Assembly: GCA_012719345.1 (NCBI GenBank)
Contig: JAAYAN010000027.1
Span: 1 to 35,907, forward strand
Direction: 5' to 3'
DNA: 35,907 nt
Source: Ignavibacteria bacterium
GTDB lineage: Bacteria; Bacteroidota; Ignavibacteria; Ignavibacteriales; Melioribacteraceae
Shown piece by piece: positions 16,733-25,023 of this stretch. The translations under genes and the position numbers were made by a program. The notes beneath the pieces were generated by a model, which made no database searches, was not told the DNA's origin, and saw nothing but the letters and a program-made list of their open reading frames with translations. The number at the start of each line of letters is the position of its first letter. Position 1 is the first letter of the stretch.

Positions 16733-17383
16733 TCACTTAATGTTTATTAAACTGTTGCCAAAAAATAATGAATATAATTTTAAAATATCTGAAGGAAATA
16801 AATTTTTATTGTGGATTAAACAATCTCCAAACATTTCTCCCAAAGAATTTGTTCTTAAATCTCTTATATCCATCGATCCGTCAATTTTAAATGCTGTTTC
16901 GAACATTTCAACAAAAATGCTTGCAAATTTCGATAAATTTAAAAATGAGCCGTTGTAAGCGAGAAAAGCATTCCCAAAAAAATGAGCAATTTTATCTTTA
17001 TCACCGAATTTGCCCGAAGGAGAATCGGGAAAGAAATATTTAGGAAGTTTATTTAACCGCAAGTTAAATGTTGAATCGTCGGGCGAGGGAAGATAAACAG
17101 GGATTTTAATGTTAAGTAAAGACGATTCCATCGGTATAGAATTATAGGGCAGAGTTGCAAATGAAAGACAAAATAGTGTTTCGGAATAATCGTAATCAAA
17201 AGTTTTTAATGCAAAAAGAAATATTGAATCGACAACTGATAATGATTCGCTTAAAGTTGTGATTTTGTCAAAATCCGAAGCTGCTATATAGTTTGAAATT
17301 AAATAAATGCCCTCCGAAAAAGTTGCTTTTTTTTGCGGGTAGCTTTGAATGGAAAAAAGGAGAAAGAAAAGGAAAAATTTCAT
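16733..17383 (-). CDS. Exported hypothetical protein, VanZ/DUF2279-like pattern
   Basis: Not firmly recognised. The 216-residue product starts with a signal peptide or anchor (MKFFLFFLLFSIQSYPQ). After about 120 residues without recognisable motifs, DKDKIAHFFGNAFLAYN is followed by about 20 hydrophobic residues containing an acidic residue (VEMFETAF) and then DIRDLRTNSLGEMFGDCL. The order DKxxHFxxxxxxxY, a central E, D-L-x-x-N-xx-G is like that of VanZ and DUF2279-type proteins, so a distant relationship is possible but is my inference. It lies three bases after nadD and two bases before the NtrC-type regulator, within the same operon. Confidence 0.7.
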   Translation of the reverse strand: MKFFLFFLLFSIQSYPQKKATFSEGIYLISNYIAASDFDKITTLSESLSVVDSIFLFALKTFDYDYSETLFCLSFATLPYNSIPMESSLLNIKIPVYLPSPDDSTFNLRLNKLPKYFFPDSPSGKFGDKDKIAHFFGNAFLAYNGSFLNLSKFASIFVEMFETAFKIDGSMDIRDLRTNSLGEMFGDCLIHNKNLFPSDILKLYSLFFGNSLINIK

Positions 17384-17386
17384 CGA

Positions 17387-17977
17387 TTAATCTCGGTATA
17401 ATTTATGTTTGGAGATGTATTTTATTACATCATCGGGTACAAGAAAATCAATGGGGAGACCTTTTTTAATTCTGTTCCTTATTTCTGTTGCCGATATTTC
17501 GATATTCGGAGTATCTGCAAAAATCACATTCTTTTCGAAATGATGTTTTATAATGTATTCTTTTTCAGTAATACGCTTCATTACTATTACTTTTGCAAGC
17601 GATAAAATTTCTTCGGGTTTGTGCCAATTATCGAAACAAGCATAATTATCGTATCCTATTATAAGTTCGATATTTTGGTAAATATTTCTCAAATATTTAA
17701 TTGTTTCAATTGTGTACGAAATTCCGCCTTTTTGAAGTTCGTAATCCGAAAAGCCAAAATAATCGAAATCCTTAATGGCAGCTTTTAACATTTCTGTTCT
17801 GTGAGCAGAGTTTGAATTTATTAATCCGGTTTTGTGAGGCGAAATGTAGCAGGGAATAAATAAAATTTTTTGCAGATTTCTGATTTCAAGAACTTTACGG
17901 GCAGTAATTAAGTGTCCGTTGTGGATCGGGTCGAAAGTTCCGCCGATTATTCCGATTGTATTTTCAGTTTTCAGCAT
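17387..17977 (-). CDS. nadD: Nicotinate-nucleotide adenylyltransferase
   Basis: NadD transfers AMP from ATP to nicotinate mononucleotide, the penultimate step of NAD synthesis. The 196-residue protein carries the nucleotidyltransferase signature GIIGGTFDPIHNGHLITA (about 9-26), the mid-domain DNYACFDNWHKPEEIL (the usual GxDxxxxxxxW region, about 114-130) and ISATEIRNRIKKG with the second nucleotide-binding ISxTxIR motif (about 161-173). It follows the PrsW-like gene by five bases. CinA at 7378-8634 provides a second NAD-related step in this window. Confidence 0.96.
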   Translation of the reverse strand: MLKTENTIGIIGGTFDPIHNGHLITARKVLEIRNLQKILFIPCYISPHKTGLINSNSAHRTEMLKAAIKDFDYFGFSDYELQKGGISYTIETIKYLRNIYQNIELIIGYDNYACFDNWHKPEEILSLAKVIVMKRITEKEYIIKHHFEKNVIFADTPNIEISATEIRNRIKKGLPIDFLVPDDVIKYISKHKLYRD

Positions 17978-17982
17978 AAAAA

Positions 17983-18918
17983 TTAAGATAAATTTTCTGA
18001 AATAAGTTTACGATATCGCATAATTTCTTCTTCAAGAAATGCTTTTTGTTTTGCTGAACAGGATTTATACTGCGATTTGCGAAAAGCAAGCTTCACAAGA
18101 TTTTTAATATATTTTTTTTCCGGGGAATTAATTCCGATTACCGGTGAAGAAAATTTATTACCCTTAAATAGAGAAATGTGCGCTTGCGGAATTATACCAA
18201 ATTGGACTTCCTCATTTAATTCATTCCTTATAATTTCAAATTCCTTTTTTAAGCTGTATTTGAATACTGCAAAAAAAGACGCAATAATTATAACCATCAT
18301 AAAGAAACCGATAAAAGAAGTGTAACTGTTACTTACAAGCAGATTCCAAAGGAAATGGACAAAAACAGCTAAAAATAAACCTATAATAATTGTTGATGAT
18401 TTTTTCCAGCCCGATTGAAACTTAGCTGAAGTTAAAAAAGCACCGAAGGTTGCAGTGGCAATGCAATGCAAAACTGCAGAAAATATACTCCGTATAACAA
18501 CAAGCTGAATCCATAATTCCAATGTTGTACCGAAACCAACGAAATACATAAAATTTTCTGTCATTCCAAAACCAAGACCAACAGCTCCGCCATAAACCAG
18601 TCCGTCGGTTATATTGTCAAAATGTTTATTCCGGAAAGTAAAAATTAAAAAGGCGGCCTTCGTTAATTCTTCAACAAAAGGAGCAAAAATTACTGTCGAA
18701 ATAAATTCGGTTACTGCCTGATTGACATTCAGGATAACCAAAATCGCTTGCAAAAAAGCTACCCCGATTACCGAAAAAATAATTGCTCCGGCTGCGCCCC
18801 ATAAAAAGTGATATATTACTAAAAGCAAAGGTTCTTTTTCGTATTTATCCAAATACCATAGCAAAACCATATAACTTATCATTGGAATAAAAGCTGCAAG
18901 AAACGACATTAAAAGCAT
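17983..18918 (-). CDS. PrsW-family intramembrane metalloprotease
   Basis: A 311-residue polytopic membrane protein with about eight hydrophobic helices and a cytoplasmic C-terminal tail of about 80 residues. The family motifs are in order: FVEELTKAA (Glu83, Glu84), GLGFGMTENFMYF (Glu121), AVLHCIATATFGA (His151) and VHFLWNLLVS (His188), all placed to form a zinc site inside the membrane. In Bacillus subtilis PrsW cleaves an anti-sigma factor; the substrate here is unknown and no anti-sigma gene is adjacent. Its ATG overlaps the stop of the ABC permease gene by one base, so it is co-translated with that protein. Confidence 0.92.
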   Translation of the reverse strand: MLLMSFLAAFIPMISYMVLLWYLDKYEKEPLLLVIYHFLWGAAGAIIFSVIGVAFLQAILVILNVNQAVTEFISTVIFAPFVEELTKAAFLIFTFRNKHFDNITDGLVYGGAVGLGFGMTENFMYFVGFGTTLELWIQLVVIRSIFSAVLHCIATATFGAFLTSAKFQSGWKKSSTIIIGLFLAVFVHFLWNLLVSNSYTSFIGFFMMVIIIASFFAVFKYSLKKEFEIIRNELNEEVQFGIIPQAHISLFKGNKFSSPVIGINSPEKKYIKNLVKLAFRKSQYKSCSAKQKAFLEEEIMRYRKLISENLS

Positions 18919-20126
18919 TATTCAGACCTCTTCAGATTAGAAACTGACAGAATTTTTTTCCAAGAAAATTTGTTTTTATCGATAAGCATAGATATTCTAA
19001 AAATATGGGCAGAAAATTTAATTCCGAATAATATTGATAAAAGAAGCAGGGTATAAGTAATAAATATTTCGAATGCCGGCGGATTGTAAAAAACAATTTT
19101 TAAAAGCATAATCGGTGCAGTAGTAAGCGGAAAATAAGTAAGTATTTGTGTAATTAACGAATTGGGAGATTGAACTATTACAACAGAAATTATTATAGGC
19201 ATTAATAGGAAAAGACTTAAATAACCTGCCAGCTGCTGGGCGCCTTGTTCTGTATTTACAAAAGCTCCGCATCCAATAAATATAGATAGATAAAGAAAAT
19301 AACCGAGCAAGAAATACAAAATCTGGAAACAAAAAAAACTTCCGGTAACTGCATCAATAATTCTTTCGGGATAGAATATGCTGAAAATAATAATCCATAT
19401 TGCAAGCTGTAAAAGTGAAAGAATTCCCAAACCGAGTATTTTGCCGAAAAGAATATCTTTCGTTTTTACGCTCGACAAAATCATTTCTATTATTCTGCTG
19501 TTTTTTTCTTCAACCAGACTTCTTATAAAACTTCCGCCGGAATAAATTATTGTAATGGCAAGTATCATTATAAAAAAATAGGCAGTGTAAAACGAATCTA
19601 AAAAATCTCCCATCTTTTTTGATGTTAATTGTGTAACTTTTAATTTGTTTGGGAAAATGACAGAATTATTTGTTTGTGATATAAATAGAAAAGAAGCTTC
19701 GTAAACCATACTTTGAATTTCTGAAAAATTGAAATTGTTTAATTCTTTCAGGCATCTCAATTCGAAATCCGGTTTGCCGTATTTTACATCAGCAATTAAA
19801 AGAAAATCAATTTCATTTTTTGTAAGCAAAACATCTGTTTCGATTAAAATAATATTATTAGGAATATTTCTATCGGAATAATCAATAAAACTGAATTTAG
19901 ATTCCAGGTTTTGTTTATTTATTTCTTCTTTAACAATATTTTTTAACCCATCATTAAAAAAAACCATGCCTATTTTTTGTTTGTTTTTATTTTCACTTAA
20001 TAATTTCGAAGGAATCATTCCAATCATAATAACAATGACAGGAAACAGAATTGTATAAATAAAAAAAGATCTAGTCTTAATTTTGCTGTTGAATTCCCAT
20101 CTTGCTAATATTAATATACGCTTCAA
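18918..20126 (-). CDS. ABC-2 type permease, NatB-like
   Basis: The membrane subunit of an ABC-2 exporter. In 402 residues there is one N-terminal membrane helix (about 21-42), a large extracytoplasmic domain (about 43-180), then five helices. MILAITIIYSGGSFIRSLVEEKNSRIIE followed by SSVKTKDILFGKILG (about 186-230) is the coupling-helix signature of the NatB/YhaP group. The start is TTG at 20126: MKRILILARWEFNSKIKTRSF is the normal family N-terminus and there is no earlier ATG. Related systems have an ATPase gene (natA-like) immediately upstream, but here the upstream 120 bases are non-coding and the next gene is divergent. It heads the six-gene minus-strand operon. Confidence 0.93.
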   Translation of the reverse strand: MKRILILARWEFNSKIKTRSFFIYTILFPVIVIMIGMIPSKLLSENKNKQKIGMVFFNDGLKNIVKEEINKQNLESKFSFIDYSDRNIPNNIILIETDVLLTKNEIDFLLIADVKYGKPDFELRCLKELNNFNFSEIQSMVYEASFLFISQTNNSVIFPNKLKVTQLTSKKMGDFLDSFYTAYFFIMILAITIIYSGGSFIRSLVEEKNSRIIEMILSSVKTKDILFGKILGLGILSLLQLAIWIIIFSIFYPERIIDAVTGSFFCFQILYFLLGYFLYLSIFIGCGAFVNTEQGAQQLAGYLSLFLLMPIIISVVIVQSPNSLITQILTYFPLTTAPIMLLKIVFYNPPAFEIFITYTLLLLSILFGIKFSAHIFRISMLIDKNKFSWKKILSVSNLKRSE

Positions 20127-20218
20127 GAAAAATTACCTTAAATGATTTTTTTTAATTAACTAAACATAAAATATAATTATTTAATAAACAGACTTAAAAA
20201 TATATAAATAAACTTTTC

Positions 20219-20247
20219 TTGCTTATGAAAATTGTGATATTTATATT
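20219..20247 (+). promoter_or_regulatory. Putative promoter of the fatty-acid operon
   Basis: TTGCTT (20219-20224) and TATATT (20242-20247) are separated by 17 bases, 26 bases before the chosen ATG of the DUF177 gene. The -35 box matches consensus at only three positions. The site lies in the 147-base divergent region shared with the ABC permease gene; no FapR-like or other long palindrome is visible there. Confidence 0.4.
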
Positions 20248-20273
20248 TCGTGTCTGTGTTTCGCGAGTATTGT

Positions 20274-20780
20274 ATGATTATTAAACACACTGATTATTCT
20301 GCTGGTGTTCATAACATTGAATTTACAGAGAATTGTACTGAAATTGGTTTGGAAGAGCCGTTCTTTGGTAAAGTAAAAGTAAATTGTAAAATGGATAAAT
20401 CAATTTACCAGATAGTTCTGAATATCAACGGAAGTTCTCAGGTAAAATATGAATGCGACAGGTGTAACGAAGAATTTATTTCGGAAATAAGCACCGAATT
20501 TCAATTGGTTTGTCTTTTTAACAGTGAAGACGTGCAAAATGAAGATATAAATGTTATATATCTTTCGCCCGAACAGGATAAAATAAATATTTCAAATGAT
20601 GTAAAAGAATATTTTGTTTTAAACGTTCCCATGAAAAAAGTCTGCAAACCCGAGTGCAAAGGATTATGCGCAAAATGCGGTGCTAATCTGAATTTAAAAA
20701 AATGCGGGTGCGAAGAATCTATTAATAATCCAGTTTGGGAACCTTTGCAAAAATTAAAAGGAAAATTAAATAATAATTAA
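20274..20780 (+). CDS. yceD: DUF177 (YceD-like) rRNA accumulation protein
   Basis: A 168-residue DUF177 protein. In E. coli and plants the family is needed for normal 23S rRNA levels, and its gene nearly always precedes rpmF, as here (12 bases). The family core is visible as KVNCKMDKSIYQIVLNINGS, YECDRCNEEF (CxxC) and CKPECKGLCAKCGANLNLKKC near the C-terminus, the cysteine-rich tail typical of non-enterobacterial members that may bind zinc. I chose ATG 20274; a GTG at 20250 lies too near the putative -10 box (20242-20247). It is the first gene of the fatty-acid operon. Confidence 0.88.
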   Translation: MIIKHTDYSAGVHNIEFTENCTEIGLEEPFFGKVKVNCKMDKSIYQIVLNINGSSQVKYECDRCNEEFISEISTEFQLVCLFNSEDVQNEDINVIYLSPEQDKINISNDVKEYFVLNVPMKKVCKPECKGLCAKCGANLNLKKCGCEESINNPVWEPLQKLKGKLNNN

Positions 20781-20792
20781 ACAGGTAATAAA

Positions 20793-20972
20793 ATGCCAAA
20801 TCCTAAAAGAAAATGGTCTAAAAGCAGACGCGATAAAAGAAGAACACATTATAAAGCATCAGCTCCTGCTTTATCAACTTGTTCTAATTGCGGTGAAATG
20901 AAATTAAGCCACCGCGCTTGCCCAAGTTGCGGATATTATGCCGGCAAATCAATTTTCATACCCGAGTCATAA
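20793..20972 (+). CDS. rpmF: 50S ribosomal protein L32
   Basis: A short gene of 59 codons. It begins [20 protein letters not shown], the typical basic N-terminus of bacterial L32, and contains a zinc ribbon of two CxxC pairs: [20 protein letters not shown] (residues about 33-52). The zinc-binding form of the protein is therefore present, not the zinc-free paralogue. It lies between the DUF177 gene (12 bases before) and plsX (11 bases after), the widespread yceD-rpmF-plsX order that couples ribosome and lipid synthesis. Confidence 0.98.
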   Translation: MPNPKRKWSKSRRDKRRTHYKASAPALSTCSNCGEMKLSHRACPSCGYYAGKSIFIPES

Positions 20973-20983
20973 TTTATACAAAT

Positions 20984-22012
20984 ATGAGTGAAAATTCTGT
21001 AAAATCTTCCTGCCGCATTGCAGTTGATGCAATGGGCGGGGACTTTGCACCCGATAATGCTGTTATGGGTGCAGTTGTTGCACAGCAGGGAGATTCTGCA
21101 ATCGAAATATATCTTCTTGGCATTAAAGAAAAAATCCTTGAAGTATTAAAGAAAAATTCAGCTTCATTTCCCGTAGATAGGATAATTGATTGTCCTCAGG
21201 TGATAGAGATGGAAGATATTCCTACAGTTGCATTAAAAGCAAAGCCGGAATCTTCTATTGTTATTGGTGCAAAAATGGTAAAAAACGGCAAGGCGGATGC
21301 TTTTGTAAGCGCTGGAAATACAGGCGCTATGATGGCAGCTTCAACTTTACTTATAGGAAGAATTAATGGTGTGGGAAGACCAACCATCGGCGCACCTATG
21401 CCGTCCGAAAAAGGATTTACTCTACTGCTTGATGTGGGAGCCAGTGTTGATTCAAAACCTCAGCATTTATTAGAATATGCAATTCTTGGAACTATTTACG
21501 CTAAAGAAATTTATGGAATAAGCAATCCTTCTATAGGTATATTAAGTGTTGGTTCAGAAGATGTAAAAGGTAATGAAATGTCTTTAGCAGCTTTTAAATT
21601 ACTGAAGGATAGCGGATTGAACTTTTACGGAAATGTGGAAGGAAAAGATATACTTAAAGGAACCGTAAATATTGTAATTTGCGATGGATTTGTTGGGAAT
21701 ATTCTTCTTAAATTTGCCGAAGGAGTTCTGTCGCTTCTTAAATACAAATTGAAAAATTATGCCGAAAAGAGTATTATACGTAAACTTAAACTTTTAATGT
21801 TTAAAAGTTCGTTAAAAGGTGCTTTATCCGATATGGATGCTGAATCGCATGGCGGTGTTCCTTTGCTTGGAGTGAATGGAATAAGTATAATAGGACATGG
21901 TTCAAGTTCTGTTTTAGCAATAAAAAATATGATTTTACGTGCAAAAGAAATGCATCATAAAGAAATATTAAGAAAATTTGAGGAATCTTTAGAAAGATAT
22001 GGAAGAAAATAA
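20984..22012 (+). CDS. plsX: Phosphate acyltransferase PlsX
   Basis: PlsX converts acyl-ACP to acyl-phosphate, the acyl donor for PlsY in phospholipid synthesis. I chose ATG 20984 because CRIAVDAMGGDFAP then lies 10 residues from the start, as in homologues; an in-frame ATG at 20918 lies inside rpmF. The 342-residue protein contains AVDAMGGDFAPDNAV, ALKAKPESSIVIGA, FVSAGNTGAMMAAS, LLLDVGASVD and HGSSSVLAI in the family order. It overlaps fabH by 14 bases. Confidence 0.97.
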   Translation: MSENSVKSSCRIAVDAMGGDFAPDNAVMGAVVAQQGDSAIEIYLLGIKEKILEVLKKNSASFPVDRIIDCPQVIEMEDIPTVALKAKPESSIVIGAKMVKNGKADAFVSAGNTGAMMAASTLLIGRINGVGRPTIGAPMPSEKGFTLLLDVGASVDSKPQHLLEYAILGTIYAKEIYGISNPSIGILSVGSEDVKGNEMSLAAFKLLKDSGLNFYGNVEGKDILKGTVNIVICDGFVGNILLKFAEGVLSLLKYKLKNYAEKSIIRKLKLLMFKSSLKGALSDMDAESHGGVPLLGVNGISIIGHGSSSVLAIKNMILRAKEMHHKEILRKFEESLERYGRK

Positions 22013-23006
22013 AAGATTATATAGTGCTGTTATTACCGGTGTTGGAATGTATGTCCCGGAAAAAGTTTTGGATAACAAATATTTTGAAGGACTTGTTGAA
22101 ACAAATGATGAATGGATTACAACAAGAACAGGAATTAAAGAAAGAAGATTTTTGGAAAATGGAGCAACAAGCGATTTAGCAGCTGAAGCTGTAAAAGATT
22201 TACTAAAAACATCCAATACCGATCCTTTGGAAATAGATGCAATTATTATTGCAACTATTACTCCCGATATGATTTTCCCAAATACTGCAGCATTAGTTCA
22301 GCATAAAACAGGGTTAAATAATGCCTGGGGTTTTGATCTTTCTGCCGCTTGTTCCGGTTTTTTATTTGCTTTGCAGACAGGGTCAAGTCTTATTGAAAGC
22401 GGGCGTTATAAAAAGGTTATTGTTGTTGGCGCCGATAAAATGAGCGCAATAGTGGATTATACTGATAGAAATACTTGCATTCTTTTCGGAGATGGTGCAG
22501 CTGCTGTTTTACTTGAACCATCTAAAGATTTTTCTTTCGGATTTCAAGATTCTATATTACACATTGACGGATCCGGAATGGAAGCTCTGCATGTGAAAGC
22601 AGGTGGAAGCCTTTATCCGGCAAGCCACGAAACGGTGGATAAAAAAATGCATTATATGTTTCAAGACGGAAAAGCTGTTTTTAAAGTAGCAGTTAAGGGA
22701 ATGGCTGATGTTTCAGTTGAAATTATGAAGAAAAATAATCTAAAGTCCGAAGACATAGCTTTTCTTGTTCCTCACCAGGCAAATTTAAGAATAATTGAAG
22801 CTACTGCACAACGGATGGGAATCAGTAAAGATCAGGTTACAATAAACATTCATAAATACGGAAACACTACCGCAGCAACCATACCTTTGTGTCTTGTTGA
22901 GTATTACAGAAAAGGTAAAATTAAAAAAGGTGATAAACTTGTTCTTGCTGCTTTCGGTGGCGGATATACCTGGGGTGCAGCTTACATTGTATGGAGTATG
23001 GACTAA
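21999..23006 (+). CDS. fabH: 3-oxoacyl-ACP synthase III
   Basis: FabH condenses acetyl-CoA (or a branched acyl-CoA) with malonyl-ACP and starts fatty-acid synthesis. The Cys-His-Asn catalytic triad is visible as DLSAACSGFLFALQ (about residues 107-120), VPHQANLRI (about 257-265) and IHKYGNTTAATIP (about 284-296). TNDEWITTRTGIKERR and the glycine-rich AAFGGGYTWGAAY near the C-terminus are also family signatures. The length of 335 residues is standard. The start lies inside the plsX 3' end, and the stop shares one base with fabD, indicating a tightly coupled operon. Confidence 0.98.
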   Translation: MEENKRLYSAVITGVGMYVPEKVLDNKYFEGLVETNDEWITTRTGIKERRFLENGATSDLAAEAVKDLLKTSNTDPLEIDAIIIATITPDMIFPNTAALVQHKTGLNNAWGFDLSAACSGFLFALQTGSSLIESGRYKKVIVVGADKMSAIVDYTDRNTCILFGDGAAAVLLEPSKDFSFGFQDSILHIDGSGMEALHVKAGGSLYPASHETVDKKMHYMFQDGKAVFKVAVKGMADVSVEIMKKNNLKSEDIAFLVPHQANLRIIEATAQRMGISKDQVTINIHKYGNTTAATIPLCLVEYYRKGKIKKGDKLVLAAFGGGYTWGAAYIVWSMD

Positions 23007-23920
23007 TGAGAAAAACTGTATTTATATTTCCCGGACAGGGAGCGCAATATGTTGGAATGGCTAAAGATATATTTGAAAAATCCCAAATAGCTAAAGATAT
23101 TGTTAAAGAAGCCGAGGAATCAATAAAGTTTAAATTATCGGAAGTTATGTTTGAAGGTCCAATTGATTCGTTGAAACAGACCGATATAACTCAGCCGGCA
23201 ATATTTCTTCACAGCGTAGTATTAACATCGCTTATTAAAAATTATAAACCGGATATGACTGCAGGTCATTCGTTGGGAGAATATTCAGCTTTAGTTGCTT
23301 CCGGGGCAATGAAATTTGCAGATGCTATAAAACTTGTAAGATTCAGGGGACAAGCAATGCTGCAAGCCGGAATTGATAATCCGGGTACTATGGCAGCAGT
23401 TTTAGGACTTACTTCCCAACAAATTGAAGAAATTTGCACACTAGCTTCAGAATCAGGAATTGTACAGGGAGCAAATTATAACTCTCCCGGACAAATTGTA
23501 ATTTCAGGATCCGTTTTGGGAGTGCAGCGTGCTATGGAAATCTGCAAAACTAAGGGTGCGCGGATGGTGAAAGAACTTATTGTAAGCGGAGCCTTTCATT
23601 CTCCATTAATGCAAAGCGCAAAGGATTCTCTTAAAGTAAAATTGGATGAAACTCAAATAAATAATGCCGAAATACCAGTATATGCAAATGTAACAGCCAA
23701 ACCTGTAACAGACAAAAATGAAATTAAAAGATTACTTTTCGAGCAGGTTACAGCTCCCGTAAGATGGGAAGAAACGATAATAAATATGATTAATGACGGG
23801 GCAGATAATTTTATTGAGATAGGTCCCGGAAAAGTTTTACAGGGTCTTATAAAAAGAATTAATCCTGATGTTAAAGTATCGGGAATTGATAAATTTTCGG
23901 AATTGGAAAATTTCGCTTAA
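23006..23920 (+). CDS. fabD: Malonyl-CoA-ACP transacylase
   Basis: FabD moves the malonyl group from CoA to ACP, supplying the elongation substrate. Family motifs in the 304-residue protein are FIFPGQGAQYVGM at the N-terminus, the nucleophile serine in AGHSLGEYSALVASG (about 88-102), and GAFHSPLM with the catalytic histidine (about residue 200). I chose ATG 23006, which shares its A with the fabH stop and gives the usual N-terminus (MRKTVFIFPGQG); GGAG lies 9 bases upstream. An ATG at 22991 would add five residues and lies within fabH. Confidence 0.97.
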   Translation: MRKTVFIFPGQGAQYVGMAKDIFEKSQIAKDIVKEAEESIKFKLSEVMFEGPIDSLKQTDITQPAIFLHSVVLTSLIKNYKPDMTAGHSLGEYSALVASGAMKFADAIKLVRFRGQAMLQAGIDNPGTMAAVLGLTSQQIEEICTLASESGIVQGANYNSPGQIVISGSVLGVQRAMEICKTKGARMVKELIVSGAFHSPLMQSAKDSLKVKLDETQINNAEIPVYANVTAKPVTDKNEIKRLLFEQVTAPVRWEETIINMINDGADNFIEIGPGKVLQGLIKRINPDVKVSGIDKFSELENFA

Positions 23921-23936
23921 GAAGAGGAGAGTTAAA

Positions 23937-24680
23937 TTGAATCTTAAAGGAAAAAAAGCTGTTGTAACAGGCGGTTCACGCGGTATAGGAAAGGGAATTG
24001 TGCTTGAATTGGCATCGAAAGGATGTGATGTTGTTTTCACATATAATAGCAACGAAGAAGCAGCAAAAGCTGTTGAAAATGATTTATCAGAATTAGGAGT
24101 TGAAGGATTTGGAATTAAAGCAGATGCTTCATCTTTTGAAACTACTCAGGAAACGATGAAAAATATACTCGAGAAATTCGGAAGAGTTGATATTTTAGTT
24201 AATAATGCAGGGATTACAAAAGATAACCCACTGTTTATGATGAGTGAAAATGATTTTGATTCTGTCATTGATGCAAACTTAAAAAGTGTATTTAATTATA
24301 CAAAAGCTGTATTAAGACCAATGATTAAGCAAAGATATGGGCGAATAATAAATATTTCTTCTGTTGTTGCAATAACTGGAAACCCAGGACAGGCAAATTA
24401 TGTTGCTTCAAAAGCCGGAGTGATTGGAATGACAAAATCGAATGCAAAAGAGCTTGCTTCACGAAATATAACCGTAAATGCTGTTTGTCCCGGTTTTATT
24501 GAAACAGATATGACCGGTAAACTGAACGATCAGCAAAAAGATGCAATGTTAAAGACGATTCCGCTTGCACGTTTCGGGAAATCTGAGGATATTGCGAAAG
24601 TTGTAAGTTTTCTTGTCAGCGATTCGGCTGACTATATTACCGGACAGGTAATTGCCGTTGACGGCGGTATGGTAATGTGA
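23937..24680 (+). CDS. fabG: 3-oxoacyl-ACP reductase
   Basis: FabG reduces 3-oxoacyl-ACP with NADPH in each elongation round. It is a short-chain dehydrogenase with TGGSRGIGKG (cofactor loop, about 11-20), LVNNAGIT, the catalytic Ser in INISSVV, the Tyr-x3-Lys in ANYVASKAG (about 154-162) and VCPGFIETDM. I place the start at TTG 23937: AGGAG lies seven bases upstream and the 247-residue product starts MNLKGKKAVVTGG, the normal length and N-terminus. An ATG at 23868 would add 23 residues overlapping fabD and matching no family sequence. Confidence 0.96.
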   Translation: MNLKGKKAVVTGGSRGIGKGIVLELASKGCDVVFTYNSNEEAAKAVENDLSELGVEGFGIKADASSFETTQETMKNILEKFGRVDILVNNAGITKDNPLFMMSENDFDSVIDANLKSVFNYTKAVLRPMIKQRYGRIINISSVVAITGNPGQANYVASKAGVIGMTKSNAKELASRNITVNAVCPGFIETDMTGKLNDQQKDAMLKTIPLARFGKSEDIAKVVSFLVSDSADYITGQVIAVDGGMVM

Positions 24681-24724
24681 TTTTAATTAACTAATATTCA
24701 AACAAACTTAGGGAGTATCGAAAA

Positions 24725-24958
24725 ATGGATATTGCAGCTAAAGTAAAAGAGATTGTTATTGATAAACTTGGTGTTGAAGAATCTCAGATTACACCAGAAG
24801 CATCTTTTACAAATGATCTTGGTGCAGATTCTTTAGATATCGTTGAATTGGTTATGGGATTCGAATCTGAATTCAATATTTCAATTCCGGATGAAGACGC
24901 TGAAAAAATAACAACAGTTGGCGATGCCGTAAAATATCTTACAGAAAAAGTTGGTTAA
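24725..24958 (+). CDS. acpP: Acyl carrier protein
   Basis: The carrier of growing acyl chains in type II fatty-acid synthesis. The 77-residue acidic helical protein has the phosphopantetheine site [11 protein letters not shown] with Ser36, and the conserved helix-3 segment [22 protein letters not shown] lies nine bases before the ATG. It is separated from fabG by 44 bases and from fabF by 65 bases, larger gaps than elsewhere in the operon, and the downstream gap contains a terminator. Confidence 0.99.
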   Translation: MDIAAKVKEIVIDKLGVEESQITPEASFTNDLGADSLDIVELVMGFESEFNISIPDEDAEKITTVGDAVKYLTEKVG

Positions 24959-24967
24959 TATTAAATA

Positions 24968-24998
24968 ATGCCGCTTTTAGGCGGCATCTTTTTATTTG
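24968..24998 (+). terminator. Terminator/attenuator between acpP and fabF
   Basis: ATGCCGC (24968-24974) pairs perfectly with GCGGCAT (24981-24987) across a 6-base loop and is followed by CTTTTTATTT. It lies between genes of the same operon, so it should stop part of the transcripts and leave more acpP than fabF mRNA. The acyl carrier protein is needed in far greater amounts than the enzymes. Confidence 0.85.
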
Positions 24999-25023
24999 TT
25001 TATAAATCATTCTGGAAAAAATT

